NCBI RefSeq assembly: GCF_006442545.2
Contig: NZ_CP083952.1
Location: forward strand, 2,721,501-2,785,500
Reading direction: 5' to 3'
DNA: 64,000 bases
Source: Mesorhizobium sp. B2-1-8
GTDB taxonomy: Bacteria > Pseudomonadota > Alphaproteobacteria > Rhizobiales > Rhizobiaceae
Below, piece by piece: positions 41,167 to 49,397 of the stretch (position 1 is the first letter of the stretch; every line of letters begins with the position of its first letter). The notes beneath the pieces are model-generated. The model saw nothing but the letters and a program-made list of their open reading frames with translations. It was not told the DNA's origin and did not search any database. Position numbers and translations under genes: made by a program.

Positions 41167-41937
41167 ATGAAGATCGCCTCCTTCAACATCAACAACATCA
41201 ACAGCCGGCTGGACAACCTGCTGGCATGGCTCGCCACCGCAAGACCCGATGTCGTGTGCCTGCAGGAATTGAAGGCGCGCGACACGCAGTTTCCGCGCAC
41301 CGCGCTTGCCGACGCCGGCTATGGCGCGGTGTGGAAGGGCGAGCCGACCTGGAATGGCGTCGCCATACTCGCGCGCGGTGCCGAACCGGTGCTGACCCGC
41401 GATGCCTTGCCCGGCGACGATGCCGACCGGCAGAGCCGCTACGTCGAGGCGGCGGTGGACGGCATCATCATCGCCTGCCTCTATGCGCCCAACGGCAATC
41501 CGCAACCGGGGCCGAAATTTACCTACAAGCTCGCCTGGCACGCGCGACTGGAGGCGCATGCCGAACAACTGCTCGACACTGGCCTGCCTGTCGTGCTGGC
41601 CGGCGACTACAACATCGTGCCCGAGCCGCGCGACATCTATGCCACACGCTCCTATGACGACAACGCGCTGGTGCAGCCGGAAAGCCGCGCCGCCTTCGCC
41701 TCGCTGCTCGAACAAGGCTGGACCGATGCGTTGCGCAAGAAATATCCGAAGGAGACGCTCTACACCTTCTGGGATTACCGCCGGAACCGCTGGCCGCGCG
41801 ACGCCGGCCTGCGGCTCGATCACATCCTGCTGTCGAAGACGCTCGTACGCCGGTTGAACGGGGCGGGCATAGACCGCGACGTGCGCGGGCAGGACGGCGC
41901 CAGCGACCATGCGCCGGTGTGGGTGGAATTGGGGTGA
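41167..41937 (+). CDS. xth: Exodeoxyribonuclease III
   Basis: A 256-residue AP endonuclease/3-prime exonuclease that cuts DNA at abasic sites in base-excision repair. Motifs: ASFNINNINSRL (Asn), CLQELKARD (Glu, metal), YAPNGN (catalytic Tyr region), VLAGDYNIVPEPRDIY (Asp/Asn), LRLDHILLS and GASDHAPV (terminal Asp-His pair). All active-site residues are present. It lies downstream of an alpha/beta hydrolase and the NHEJ genes, forming a local DNA-repair neighbourhood. Start ATG at 41167, 6 bp after the hydrolase stop. Confidence 0.96.
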   Translation: MKIASFNINNINSRLDNLLAWLATARPDVVCLQELKARDTQFPRTALADAGYGAVWKGEPTWNGVAILARGAEPVLTRDALPGDDADRQSRYVEAAVDGIIIACLYAPNGNPQPGPKFTYKLAWHARLEAHAEQLLDTGLPVVLAGDYNIVPEPRDIYATRSYDDNALVQPESRAAFASLLEQGWTDALRKKYPKETLYTFWDYRRNRWPRDAGLRLDHILLSKTLVRRLNGAGIDRDVRGQDGASDHAPVWVELG

Positions 41938-42998
41938 GCAGAAACTTTAAGCTTTAAGAGGCTAGGAATCGCGAATAGCAACGGCAACAATCATATACGA
42001 TGGCGAAATCCGACTTGTGGCATCATTTCAAGATGCGAGTGTTGATCGCGCTGCCATCGGCGAGCCAGGCTCTTCGGCCAGACTGCCCATCTCTCCCTAG
42101 CCCAGCGGATACCGCGCCCGCATCCTTGTCGTCACTCCTGACGGCCGCACGCGACCCTTTCCGCAAGTCATCTCTGGCGCTAAGCTCGCAGCCCAGCGGG
42201 CTGGCAGCAAAGCCGTAGTACCCAGGCGCTTGCCATGGTCGACGCAGGCGGGGGGCGCATTGTTGGGGTGTGCTCGGCGCCCGCGCCAACCAGGGCGGCT
42301 CGTACCGCCGCGACAACACCATCGCACATTGGATGACGGCCGAAACTTCCGCGAAAGCGGAATAGGCAGGGGCTGCAAGGCCCGGCATCCTAGCGGGGTA
42401 TGGTCGGCCAACCATGAGGCGGGCGGGCACGACGCGTTGCCGTCTGCTCCGAGAGGCCGTGCGTCCGCGGATCGAACCATCCGGTTTTCCTTATAGGACC
42501 AAGGTCTTGTATGGTGTGCGCAAAGGTCCGAGAGGGCCTGTTCGGTTCCGGCAATGTCCATTGGACGTTCCGCTATTTCATCCAATCGAGATATAATTAA
42601 GCGGCCTCACCACCATGTGAGAAGGGGAAGTCTGGTCGGACGGCCATGGACTGGTGACCCGTCCGGCAGTACCCCGGTCAATTCCTGGGGTCAGCCCTGG
42701 CATAAATCAAGTCGCATGGTCGCGCGCTGTCACTTTGGCAGCGGGGCCGAAGCGCCAGCCGTCCGGCCTTGTTCTGGTTGATCGGTTACAGCATGTCGCG
42801 GCGAATAGGATTCGCCTGACCTGCTGTAAGCTTCTGATTTTATGCATGTCGTTATCCCGGAACCGAGGACACTTCCGGGCGACATGCATTAGAAAATAAT
42901 TGTGCGGCAGCCGGCGCTGCTATCATTATCCACATCGAAGAACGACGTCGCCATCCTGGCCGCACACCGGCAGGATAACAGGCTTGGGAGGGGGCACG
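41938..42998. other. Gene-poor kilobase between xth and the sugar-modification island
   Basis: No convincing gene. Reading frames on both strands have biased composition and no recognisable motif. Short stretches such as GGSYRRDNTIAHW (near 42290, plus strand) look like decayed coding sequence, so a degraded gene is possible. A 48-bp stem-loop lies at 42842. The region is AT-richer at 41940-42010 and 42820-42900. Confidence 0.5.
42842..42889. repeat. Rhizobial stem-loop repeat
   Basis: Outer arms ATGCATGTCG (42842-42851) and CGACATGCAT (42880-42889), inner stem CCCGGAA (42856-42862) with TTCCGGG (42873-42879), loop CCGAGGACAC. I know this form as a common intergenic repeat in rhizobial genomes. 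It ends about 110 bp before the next gene. Confidence 0.75.
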
Positions 42999-43400
42999 AT
43001 GGCGGACCGGGTCTTGTTTGGCGGCAAGGTCGCAGAAATCTCAATATCGGTTCATGGTGACGCCAGGGGGGTCCTGACGCTCGTTCAGTTCGGCAGATTC
43101 GGCTTTCAACCGCGGAGGGCGTTTGTGGTCACCGCACCGCACGGGACGACAAGGGGAGGACATGGTCATCGTACGGGGCGACAGCTGTTCATGCATGTCT
43201 CCGGAGAGATATACATTGCGCTTCGGTATCGGGAGGAGGTCGAGCAGATCGTTCTGGATTCAACAAACAAGGCCGTGCTCATCGAAGCGCCGGTCTGGTC
43301 GAGCCAGACGTATCACGGCGACAATCCGACCATGATCGTTTTCAGCGATACGGAGTATGACCCGAAGGGCTATTTGTTGGATGTGGAGTCGGGCCAATGA
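42999..43400 (+). CDS. FdtA/WxcM-like sugar 3,4-ketoisomerase (cupin)
   Basis: A 133-residue cupin of the FdtA/QdtA/WxcM family, which isomerises dTDP-4-keto-6-deoxyhexose to the 3-keto form in amino-sugar biosynthesis. The family core is TRGGHGHRTGRQLFMHVSGE (His pair and Arg), followed by VLIEAPVWSSQTYHGDNP and SDTEYDPKGYLLDV at the C-terminus. A catalytic His lies in the GGHGHR segment. GGGAGGGGG precedes the ATG at 42999. It starts a plus-strand group with an FAD oxidoreductase and a GT2 glycosyltransferase. No aminotransferase or dTDP-glucose synthase genes are nearby, so precursor supply must come from elsewhere. Confidence 0.82.
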   Translation: MADRVLFGGKVAEISISVHGDARGVLTLVQFGRFGFQPRRAFVVTAPHGTTRGGHGHRTGRQLFMHVSGEIYIALRYREEVEQIVLDSTNKAVLIEAPVWSSQTYHGDNPTMIVFSDTEYDPKGYLLDVESGQ

Positions 43401-43502
43401 CCACGGAAGTGTGTCTCCGAGACAATTGGCAGCCATGACTGAAGGCCGGCAGGTGCTTTGCGCAGAGGCCGCCGTGCGGCGGTGCGCTGCGGTTTGTTGC
43501 CC

Positions 43503-44720
43503 ATGAAGCTCACTCGCGGCAGAGTGGCGATCCTTGGCGCCGGGATCATGGGCGCCAGCCTTGCCATCATGATGGCAAGACTGGGTTGCGCGGTTACGCT
43601 CTTCGACAAGGAGGACGAGCCGCTCAGCTGCGCCAGCCGTTGGAACGAGGGGAAGATCCACTTGGGCTACCTGTATGGTGCCGACCCCTCGATGCGCACG
43701 GCAAGGCATGTCATTCCGGGCGGGCTGCGTTTCGGCAAGCTCATCTCGCAATTGCTCGACGAAGATCTTCGGCCACACACGACCTCGGCTGACGATGTCT
43801 ACCTTGTCCATCGCCGTTCGGTAGTCGATGCGCAGACGCTGTCTGGCACATTTCGTAAAGTGGATGCGCTGCTGCGTGAGCATCCGGACGCATCGCAATA
43901 TCTGGTCGACGTGTCAAAAGCTGGTTCCGTGCGTCTTTCGCGAGCCGAGCTTGCCGCAATGACAGATAGTGACGACATCGTCGCCGGGTTCCGGGTGCCT
44001 GAGCGATCGGTCGATACTCAGTGGATCGCCGATCGGATGGTCGAGGTGGTGAGGAGCGAACCGAACATTTCGCTGCGAATGAGGTCGAAAATCCTCTCGG
44101 CGACGCCGACAGATGGAATCGAAGGGCAATGGCGGGTTGCGGCTGAGACCGGGAGGGAGACATTCGACGTCGTCGTCAACTGCCTTTGGGAAGGCCGGCT
44201 TGCAATCGATCGGCTTGCGGGTATCGAACCAAGCCCCGGCTGGTCTCACCGATATCGCCTTAGCCTGTTCGGCTGCACCGGCCAGCCGGTCGATGTTGTA
44301 TCATCGGTGATTGCGCTCGGTCCTTTTGGCGACATCAAGAATTATGACGGGCGTCGTTTCTATATCTCATGGTACCCAACTGGCTTGGTTGCGCAAAGCG
44401 GCGCATTGACGTTAGCACAACCCGACGAAATCGCCGTGAATCGGAGACAGTTCTTCGTCGATGAGGTTCGCACGGAGATCACCAGGTTGATCCCGGACGC
44501 CTCTCGCCTCTTCGAATCGGCACAGACAATCGACATCCGGGGCGGGTTCGTCTTTGCACAGGGGCAAGGCTCTCTCAGCGACCTCGGCGCCACGATTCAC
44601 CGCCGTGATCTGTTTGGCACTGCCCGGCGCGGCAATTATCTGTCCGTCGACACGGGAAAATATTCGACTGCTCCCTGGCTTGCTGACATGCTGGCAAAGC
44701 AACTTTACGGCGTTGGCTGA
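43503..44720 (+). CDS. FAD-dependent oxidoreductase (DAO-like)
   Basis: A 405-residue flavoprotein. The FAD motif is VAILGAGIMGASLAIMMARLG (residues 8-28), with the acidic strand end TLFDKEDEP. SCASRWNEGKIHLGYLYGAD and DVVVNCLWEGRL follow, then FISWYPTG-like YISWYPTG and GGFVFAQGQG. This layout fits the D-amino-acid oxidase-like fold and is seen beside glycosyltransferases in surface polysaccharide islands, but the substrate is unknown. Start ATG at 43503. Its stop is directly followed by the GT2 start. Confidence 0.85.
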   Translation: MKLTRGRVAILGAGIMGASLAIMMARLGCAVTLFDKEDEPLSCASRWNEGKIHLGYLYGADPSMRTARHVIPGGLRFGKLISQLLDEDLRPHTTSADDVYLVHRRSVVDAQTLSGTFRKVDALLREHPDASQYLVDVSKAGSVRLSRAELAAMTDSDDIVAGFRVPERSVDTQWIADRMVEVVRSEPNISLRMRSKILSATPTDGIEGQWRVAAETGRETFDVVVNCLWEGRLAIDRLAGIEPSPGWSHRYRLSLFGCTGQPVDVVSSVIALGPFGDIKNYDGRRFYISWYPTGLVAQSGALTLAQPDEIAVNRRQFFVDEVRTEITRLIPDASRLFESAQTIDIRGGFVFAQGQGSLSDLGATIHRRDLFGTARRGNYLSVDTGKYSTAPWLADMLAKQLYGVG

Positions 44721-45557
44721 ATGCATGACACACACACCCAGCCCGGCTGGCACCCACGGGTTACGGCTTTGGTGCCGTGCCATAATGCGGCCGCGTTCAT
44801 TTCCCGCACGCTTGACAGTCTCGCCTCCCAGACATGGCCGAACCTGGAGATATTGATCGGCGAGGACCGCTCGACCGATGCCACGCCGCAGATCGTCGCT
44901 AAATTCGCCGCAGGGCACCGCAATGTGCGTGTCCTCAACCGGCAACACAATCTCGGGTGGCTAAGGAACACCAACGACCTCATGGCCAGTGCAGAAGGCG
45001 AGTTGATGTTCTTTGCCTTCCATGATGACGTTGTCGATCCAACGTATGTGGAAACGCTTGTGCGAGCGTTGCAGGACAATCCCTCGGCGGTGCTGGCCTA
45101 TAGCGACGTGGAAGTGATCGAGGTCAACGGCGACAGCGCGACCAGCACCTTCGACCGGTTGTCGGGACTTCATAGTAGCCTGTCGCGGGGCCTCGTTATG
45201 GCGCAACAGCCGCATGGCTGGTGGGTTCCCAATCGCGGGCTGTTCAGGGCATGGGCATTCCATCGCAGCGGCGGGATAAAGCCCAATAGCCAAGGCGAAT
45301 ACTGCGCCGACTGGACTTGGCTTCTGCATCTGTCATTACTCGGCGCCTTTGTGCGTGTGCCGCAGGTGCTATGTCACAAGTATTATCGCCCGGGGAGCAT
45401 CAGCAAGGCTTGGACCCACCACCGAAGCCAGCGAAGAGCCCTCAGGGCCGCGGGGCTCAGGGAAATCTGGCACAGCAGCCTTCCCTGGGCGCAGCGTGCG
45501 ATCCTTCTGACCGCCATGATGACGAGGCCATGGCGATTGAGAAAGCGTCGCAGATGA
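44721..45557 (+). CDS. Glycosyltransferase family 2
   Basis: A 278-residue GT-A glycosyltransferase. The N-terminal nucleotide-binding part is VTALVPCHNAAAFISRTLDS, then EILIGEDRSTDATPQIV and the DXD-like FFAFHDDVVDP (metal site, about 95-105). The C-terminal part has a Trp-rich acceptor region (QQPHGWWVPNRG, CADWTWLLHLSLLG). The ATG follows the stop of the FAD gene with no gap. It is the last gene of the island. It probably adds the sugar made or modified by the two preceding enzymes. Confidence 0.9.
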   Translation: MHDTHTQPGWHPRVTALVPCHNAAAFISRTLDSLASQTWPNLEILIGEDRSTDATPQIVAKFAAGHRNVRVLNRQHNLGWLRNTNDLMASAEGELMFFAFHDDVVDPTYVETLVRALQDNPSAVLAYSDVEVIEVNGDSATSTFDRLSGLHSSLSRGLVMAQQPHGWWVPNRGLFRAWAFHRSGGIKPNSQGEYCADWTWLLHLSLLGAFVRVPQVLCHKYYRPGSISKAWTHHRSQRRALRAAGLREIWHSSLPWAQRAILLTAMMTRPWRLRKRRR

Positions 45558-45591
45558 CCATTGACCCACCATCTCAATTTTTGCGACTAGT

Positions 45592-46332
45592 CTAGCCCAG
45601 CCACCACCACAATGCCGCGATCACCGCCGCGATGGCGGCCACCGTCAGCCCCAGCATGATGTAGGAACCCTTGATGATGTCGCGGATGATCTTCTTGATC
45701 GTTTCGCGGTCGTTCAGGTTGGGGAAGGGCTCGTTCGGCTGCGCCACGTCGAGAAAATGACAGAGCGGACCCCAGCCTTCACTGACCTTGTAGACCAGCA
45801 GCTTTTCCGGCGGTACGGCGGCCTTCACTTCGTCGACATAGCTGACGTAGCGGGCCACCGCCTTGTCGCGGTCGCCCATGACGCCGGCCAGTGTGCGGCC
45901 CCAGATGAGCTTGCGCGACATGTCGCCGAACTTCCGGCCGAACGGGGTGAGCCATTCCAGGATCTTGAACTGCCACAGATTCTCGGTGAAGTAGATCGTA
46001 TCGATGGTGCTTTCATACCACGCTTCGGCGCCGCGCGGGTGCAGCGTCAGCAGCACCTTGGCGTCGGGATAGGCGGCCATCAATTCCTTCCAGACGCAGC
46101 AGCCTGGATTGTCGACGGTGGCCGTATAGTTGGCGAACACGCGGTTCCAGTCGTGCTGGGTGCCTGGCGAGCTGTTGGCCACCTTGCGCCAGAAATCGAG
46201 ATGGCCCTTATTGGCCTTGTTTATGATCACTTCCTGCATGTGGTAGCAGGGCAGGCCGAGCTTGTTCAGCGCGGCAAAGGTCGACCATGTGCCGGTGCGG
46301 CCGAAACCAGCTCCGATAAGCTTGAGCGTCAT
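45592..46332 (-). CDS. Sulfotransferase family protein with C-terminal membrane anchor
   Basis: A 246-residue PAPS-dependent-type sulfotransferase. The phosphosulfate-binding loop is GAGFGRTGTWSTFAALNKLG (residues 7-26), and the 3-prime-phosphate side is WYESTIDTIYF and VYKVSEGWGPLCHFL. The C-terminal 20 residues are hydrophobic (IMLGLTVAAIAAVIAALWWW), likely an inner-membrane anchor. Target could be a surface glycan, lipid or protein. GGGGA precedes the start. It is convergent with the GT2 gene. Confidence 0.85.
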   Translation of the reverse strand: MTLKLIGAGFGRTGTWSTFAALNKLGLPCYHMQEVIINKANKGHLDFWRKVANSSPGTQHDWNRVFANYTATVDNPGCCVWKELMAAYPDAKVLLTLHPRGAEAWYESTIDTIYFTENLWQFKILEWLTPFGRKFGDMSRKLIWGRTLAGVMGDRDKAVARYVSYVDEVKAAVPPEKLLVYKVSEGWGPLCHFLDVAQPNEPFPNLNDRETIKKIIRDIIKGSYIMLGLTVAAIAAVIAALWWWLG

Positions 46333-46549
46333 TCCCCGATCCCCCCGGTCTTCTTCTTTTCCCGATTACCGCGGTCAGTGAGCACCAAACTGCTCCTGCC
46401 AAGGCCGCCGCGCAACGAATTTCTACGTGGATGTCGAGCGGGAGATCGAGTACTTGCGTAGTTGCTAAAATAATGAAAGCCTGTGTGCAGGTGTGGAGAT
46501 TTGGAGGGAGTCGCCGGGACAGGAACGGTTTCGGCGATCTTGAAGGCTG

Positions 46550-46795
46550 ATGTATTTTGGGCCATTTCTCGTCGGGATGTCAGCGACCACGATCCTTATC
46601 GCGGTCTGGGCCTATATGGCCACCGGTTCGTTCTGGGAGGCGCTTGCCTGGACAGTGGTGACGTTGGTTGTCTTGCAGGTCGGCTACTTCGTGCTCGTCC
46701 TGGGGCTGATCTACAGGCGTGAACAAGACGCCGCCGCAAGCGAGGATTCGGTCAACACCTTGCCGCCGCTGCGTAGGGATCGCGTCCGGCTTTGA
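46550..46795 (+). CDS. Exopolysaccharide production repressor-like protein (SyrA/ExoX type)
   Basis: An 81-residue inner-membrane protein. Two membrane segments (GPFLVGMSATTILIAVWAYM; AWTVVTLVVLQVGYFVLVLG) and a charged cytoplasmic tail (RREQDAAASEDS). It resembles SyrA/ExoX-type small proteins that lower exopolysaccharide synthesis in rhizobia. The conserved LQVGYFVLVL motif is present. AAGG precedes the ATG. Position between a sulfotransferase and small secreted proteins suggests envelope regulation; direct action on the locus at 21783-34894 is inference. Confidence 0.75.
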   Translation: MYFGPFLVGMSATTILIAVWAYMATGSFWEALAWTVVTLVVLQVGYFVLVLGLIYRREQDAAASEDSVNTLPPLRRDRVRL

Positions 46796-46847
46796 ACTCG
46801 GCTGGGATGGCGAACCTCGCGGGTCCGCCATCCCTTGCCTAAAGACG

Positions 46848-47123
46848 TCAGGCGTGGCCGGCCAGCGCGTTCAGCTTGGCGCAGAATTCGGCATGCGGCT
46901 TGCTCATCGCGGCGTCCTGGCATTCCTTCATCATCGCGGTCTGGTTCTTCTTCGACATTTTCGCCCAGACCTTCTTCATGGCAGCGTCCGACTTCATGGT
47001 CTTCATGGTCTTGTCGGTGAAGAAGGGTGCCATCATCTTCGGCTCGTCGAGAATGCCAGCAAGTGCCGAGCCGGCAATCACGGTGGCAGCCAACACTCCC
47101 AGGCAGACAGTTTTGATATTCAT
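46848..47123 (-). CDS. Small secreted Met/Lys-rich protein
   Basis: A 91-residue exported protein. The Sec signal is MNIKTVCLGVLAATVIAGSA with a likely cut near ALA-GI. The mature part has many Lys and Met (MKTMKSDAAMKKVWAKMSKK) and two Cys (ECQDAAMS, EFCAKLN) that could pair. GGGGAGGA lies upstream of the ATG. Periplasmic helical protein; family not recognised. Confidence 0.75.
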   Translation of the reverse strand: MNIKTVCLGVLAATVIAGSALAGILDEPKMMAPFFTDKTMKTMKSDAAMKKVWAKMSKKNQTAMMKECQDAAMSKPHAEFCAKLNALAGHA

Positions 47124-47269
47124 GGATCCATCCTCCCCTGTTCCGGCCGCCGGTTTGGCGACAGCTCGTGTTTAATACCATCAGCCCATGGTCATTTAGA
47201 GACTACTTATATTATTGAACGGTCACGTTTTGGTGAGGCGATGCGCTGAAAGCCGCTTGGACCGGTTGG

Positions 47270-47386
47270 CTACCAGCCTATCCATTCGTGAGCGCCCCAG
47301 GCAAGGCCGACAAGCGGCGCCATGAACGCGAAAATGACAAACACCAGCGTAAAGGGGTGCTTGGTCACGGGAGGGCGGGGAGCCAT
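47270..47386 (-). CDS. Small membrane peptide (38 aa)
   Basis: A 38-residue product with one membrane helix: MAPRPPVTKHPFTLVFVIFA then FMAPLVGLAWGAHEWIGW. The N-terminus carries two basic residues and the C-terminus is aromatic, typical of single-pass small proteins. The ribosome site is weak, so support is the coding-like pattern alone. Function unknown. Confidence 0.45.
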   Translation of the reverse strand: MAPRPPVTKHPFTLVFVIFAFMAPLVGLAWGAHEWIGW

Positions 47387-47915
47387 GGCGCGATATCCGT
47401 GCTGAAAATTTCGTCAGGAAAAATACAGGACACCAACGCCATGAAGTCGACATCGTTGCATCCGGTGCAGCCACGCTACGCGCCCCGCTGGAACCGGATG
47501 CCGACGCCGGGCGTTTTCCTGATGTGACCGGTGAGGCGCCACCTCCACCGGTCTTTGGTGGCTCGCTCTGCTCCCGGCAGGGCGAGCCTTTTTTGGACGC
47601 TCGGCAGGTCTTCGGAACGACACCCGGCTGCACACGTTAGTTATCGGCAAGACGGTGTGCGAACCGAACCATCCACGGAAGACGTCTTCGGTCGCCTTTT
47701 CAAGGCATGACGTTTTTGCTTCTGTCAATAACATGTAGAAATTTCTGGCGCACGCAAAGCATATCTTTGCTGACATCCTCACGCTCGGCGCTAAAAGAAT
47801 GTGGCATATTGTTGGTTATTTGCCATATTTATTTCAAGAAAAGGGATGGAACCTCCGGGTTACGGACGAGTTTACCTCCAGGGCGGGACTGGAATCGCCA
47901 ACCATGGAGATTGTC
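47387..47915. other. Region with a terminator, no large gene
   Basis: No recognised gene of normal length. It contains a 28-codon frame (47442-47527) with an AGGA box about 10 nt upstream, then a strong stem-loop plus T6 terminator at 47560-47594. This could be a small mRNA or a small RNA. Nothing else is seen up to the DUF1236 gene. Confidence 0.5.
47560..47594 (+). terminator. Rho-independent terminator of a short transcript
   Basis: GGCTCGC (47560-47566) pairs with GCGAGCC (47582-47588), followed by six T. A second hairpin CCACC...GGTGG sits just upstream. No annotated gene ends here on the plus strand, so it points to a small RNA or small gene upstream. Confidence 0.7.
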
Positions 47916-48218
47916 ATGAAACGTTATCTTACGAGTGCCGCAGCTGCCATCGTCCTGCTGGGCGGTGCCGGCGTGGCCCTGGCGGACAGCACCGTCGTTG
48001 TGCAGCCAGAGCAGGAAACGGTCGTTCGCGAATACATCAAGAGAGAGCCGCTGGCGTCGGTGAACCTGCTCGGCGTCGAACTCAAGCTCGGCTCGCCGGT
48101 ACCGGACAAGGTCGAACTGCGCGAAGTTCCCAACGTCAGGTACCGCGTGGCAGTGATCAATGACGAGACCGTGCTGGTCGACCCCGATACCCGTCAGGTC
48201 GTCGAGGTGCTGCACTGA
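47916..48218 (+). CDS. DUF1236 family secreted protein
   Basis: A 100-residue exported protein of DUF1236, common in Hyphomicrobiales, function unknown. Signal peptide MKRYLTSAAAAIVLLGGAGV with a cut near ALA-DS. The domain reads VVREYIKREPLASVNLLGVE, then GSPVPDKVELREVPNVRYRV and the terminal VLVDPDTRQVVEVLH. GGAG lies 7 nt upstream of the ATG, which fixes the start. A strong terminator follows at 48238. Confidence 0.88.
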   Translation: MKRYLTSAAAAIVLLGGAGVALADSTVVVQPEQETVVREYIKREPLASVNLLGVELKLGSPVPDKVELREVPNVRYRVAVINDETVLVDPDTRQVVEVLH

Positions 48219-48237
48219 TCCGTCTCACGCATCAAGC

Positions 48238-48279
48238 AAAAAGCCCGTCACCGATTTTAACACTGGTGACGGGCTTTTT
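48238..48279 (+). terminator. Rho-independent terminator after DUF1236 gene
   Basis: AAAAAGCCCGTCACC (48238-48252) pairs with GGTGACGGGCTTTTT (48265-48279) around a 12-base loop. The A and T runs make it bidirectional, so it can also end the YghU transcript. Confidence 0.92.
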
Positions 48280-48313
48280 GTTTTGACGCCGGCCTTCGAC
48301 AGCTGTCCCGAAT

Positions 48314-49180
48314 CTACTCGGCGGCCAGCTTGTCCTGTGTCTTCGTGTCGAAATCGCTGGCATCATGGCGTTCGTGCAGCTGCATGGCCGGTTCGCCGAA
48401 GGCGCGGTTGACCATGCGGCCACGCCTCACCGCGGGTCGTTTGTCGATCGCCTTCGCCCAGCGCTGCACGTTCTTATACTCGTGCACCGAAAGGAAGGTG
48501 GCGGAATCGTTATACTGCCTGCCGAGCGCCAGCCCGCCGTACCAGGGCCAGACCGCCATGTCGGCGATCGAATAGCCGGTGCCGCCAAGATATTCCACCT
48601 CGGCCAGACGGCGGTCGAGCACGTCGAGCTGACGCTTAACCTCCATCGAGAAGCGGTCGATGGCATATTCGAACTTTGCCGGCGCATAGGCGTAGAAATG
48701 GCCGAAGCCGCCGCCCAGATAGGGGGCCGAGCCCATCTGCCAGAACAACCAGGACAGGACTTCGGCACGGGCCGGCTGTTCGGCCGGCAGGAATTCGCCA
48801 AATTTTTCGGCGAGATAGACCAGGATCGAGCCGGATTCGAAAATGCGCACCGGGGTCTTGCCGCTGCGATCCATCAGCGCGGGGATCTTGGAATTCGGGT
48901 TGATGTCGACGAAGCCGCTGCCGAACTGGTCGCCATCGTTGATGCGGATCAGCCATGCGTCGTATTCGGCGCCCTCGTGGCCAAGTGCCAGGAGCTCTTC
49001 CAGCATCACCGTCACCTTGACGCCGTTTGGCGTCGCCAGCGAATAAAGCTGCAGCGGGTGCTTGCCGACCGGCAGTTCCTTGTCATGCGTCGGTCCGGCG
49101 ATCGGCCGGTTGATACTGGCAAAGGCGCCACCATTGCCCTTGCTCCAGGTCCATACTTTCGGCGGGGTGTATTCGGTCAT
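48314..49180 (-). CDS. yghU: YghU-like glutathione transferase/disulfide-bond oxidoreductase
   Basis: A 288-residue Nu-class GST. The N-terminal thioredoxin-like domain has the extended lead VWTWSKGNGGAFASINRPIA and LQLYSLATPNGVKVTVMLEE, then NPNSKIPALMD and FESGSILVYLAEKFG (glutathione-binding Glu-Ser). The C-terminal helical domain has WLFWQMGSAPYLGGGFGHFY, a family signature. Known members reduce disulfides with glutathione and bind two GSH molecules. The length is normal. It shares the terminator at 48238 with the DUF1236 gene. Confidence 0.93.
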   Translation of the reverse strand: MTEYTPPKVWTWSKGNGGAFASINRPIAGPTHDKELPVGKHPLQLYSLATPNGVKVTVMLEELLALGHEGAEYDAWLIRINDGDQFGSGFVDINPNSKIPALMDRSGKTPVRIFESGSILVYLAEKFGEFLPAEQPARAEVLSWLFWQMGSAPYLGGGFGHFYAYAPAKFEYAIDRFSMEVKRQLDVLDRRLAEVEYLGGTGYSIADMAVWPWYGGLALGRQYNDSATFLSVHEYKNVQRWAKAIDKRPAVRRGRMVNRAFGEPAMQLHERHDASDFDTKTQDKLAAE

Positions 49181-49397
49181 GTCGGCTCTCGTATCGTGGG
49201 AGGATGGGCAGGTTACCCATAGCTAGGGCTGCGGACAGGGAAGTTCAACTTGTGTTGAACTATTGTCAATGCGGGGCGCGACGCATCGCCCTGCCAGGCG
49301 TTCGCCCTATGGCCACCGCTTCTCACCCCTTGCAGCATCTCCCCCGTGGCATACCTATAGAAGAAGCCGCCAGGCATTCGCATCGCAGGACAAAATC

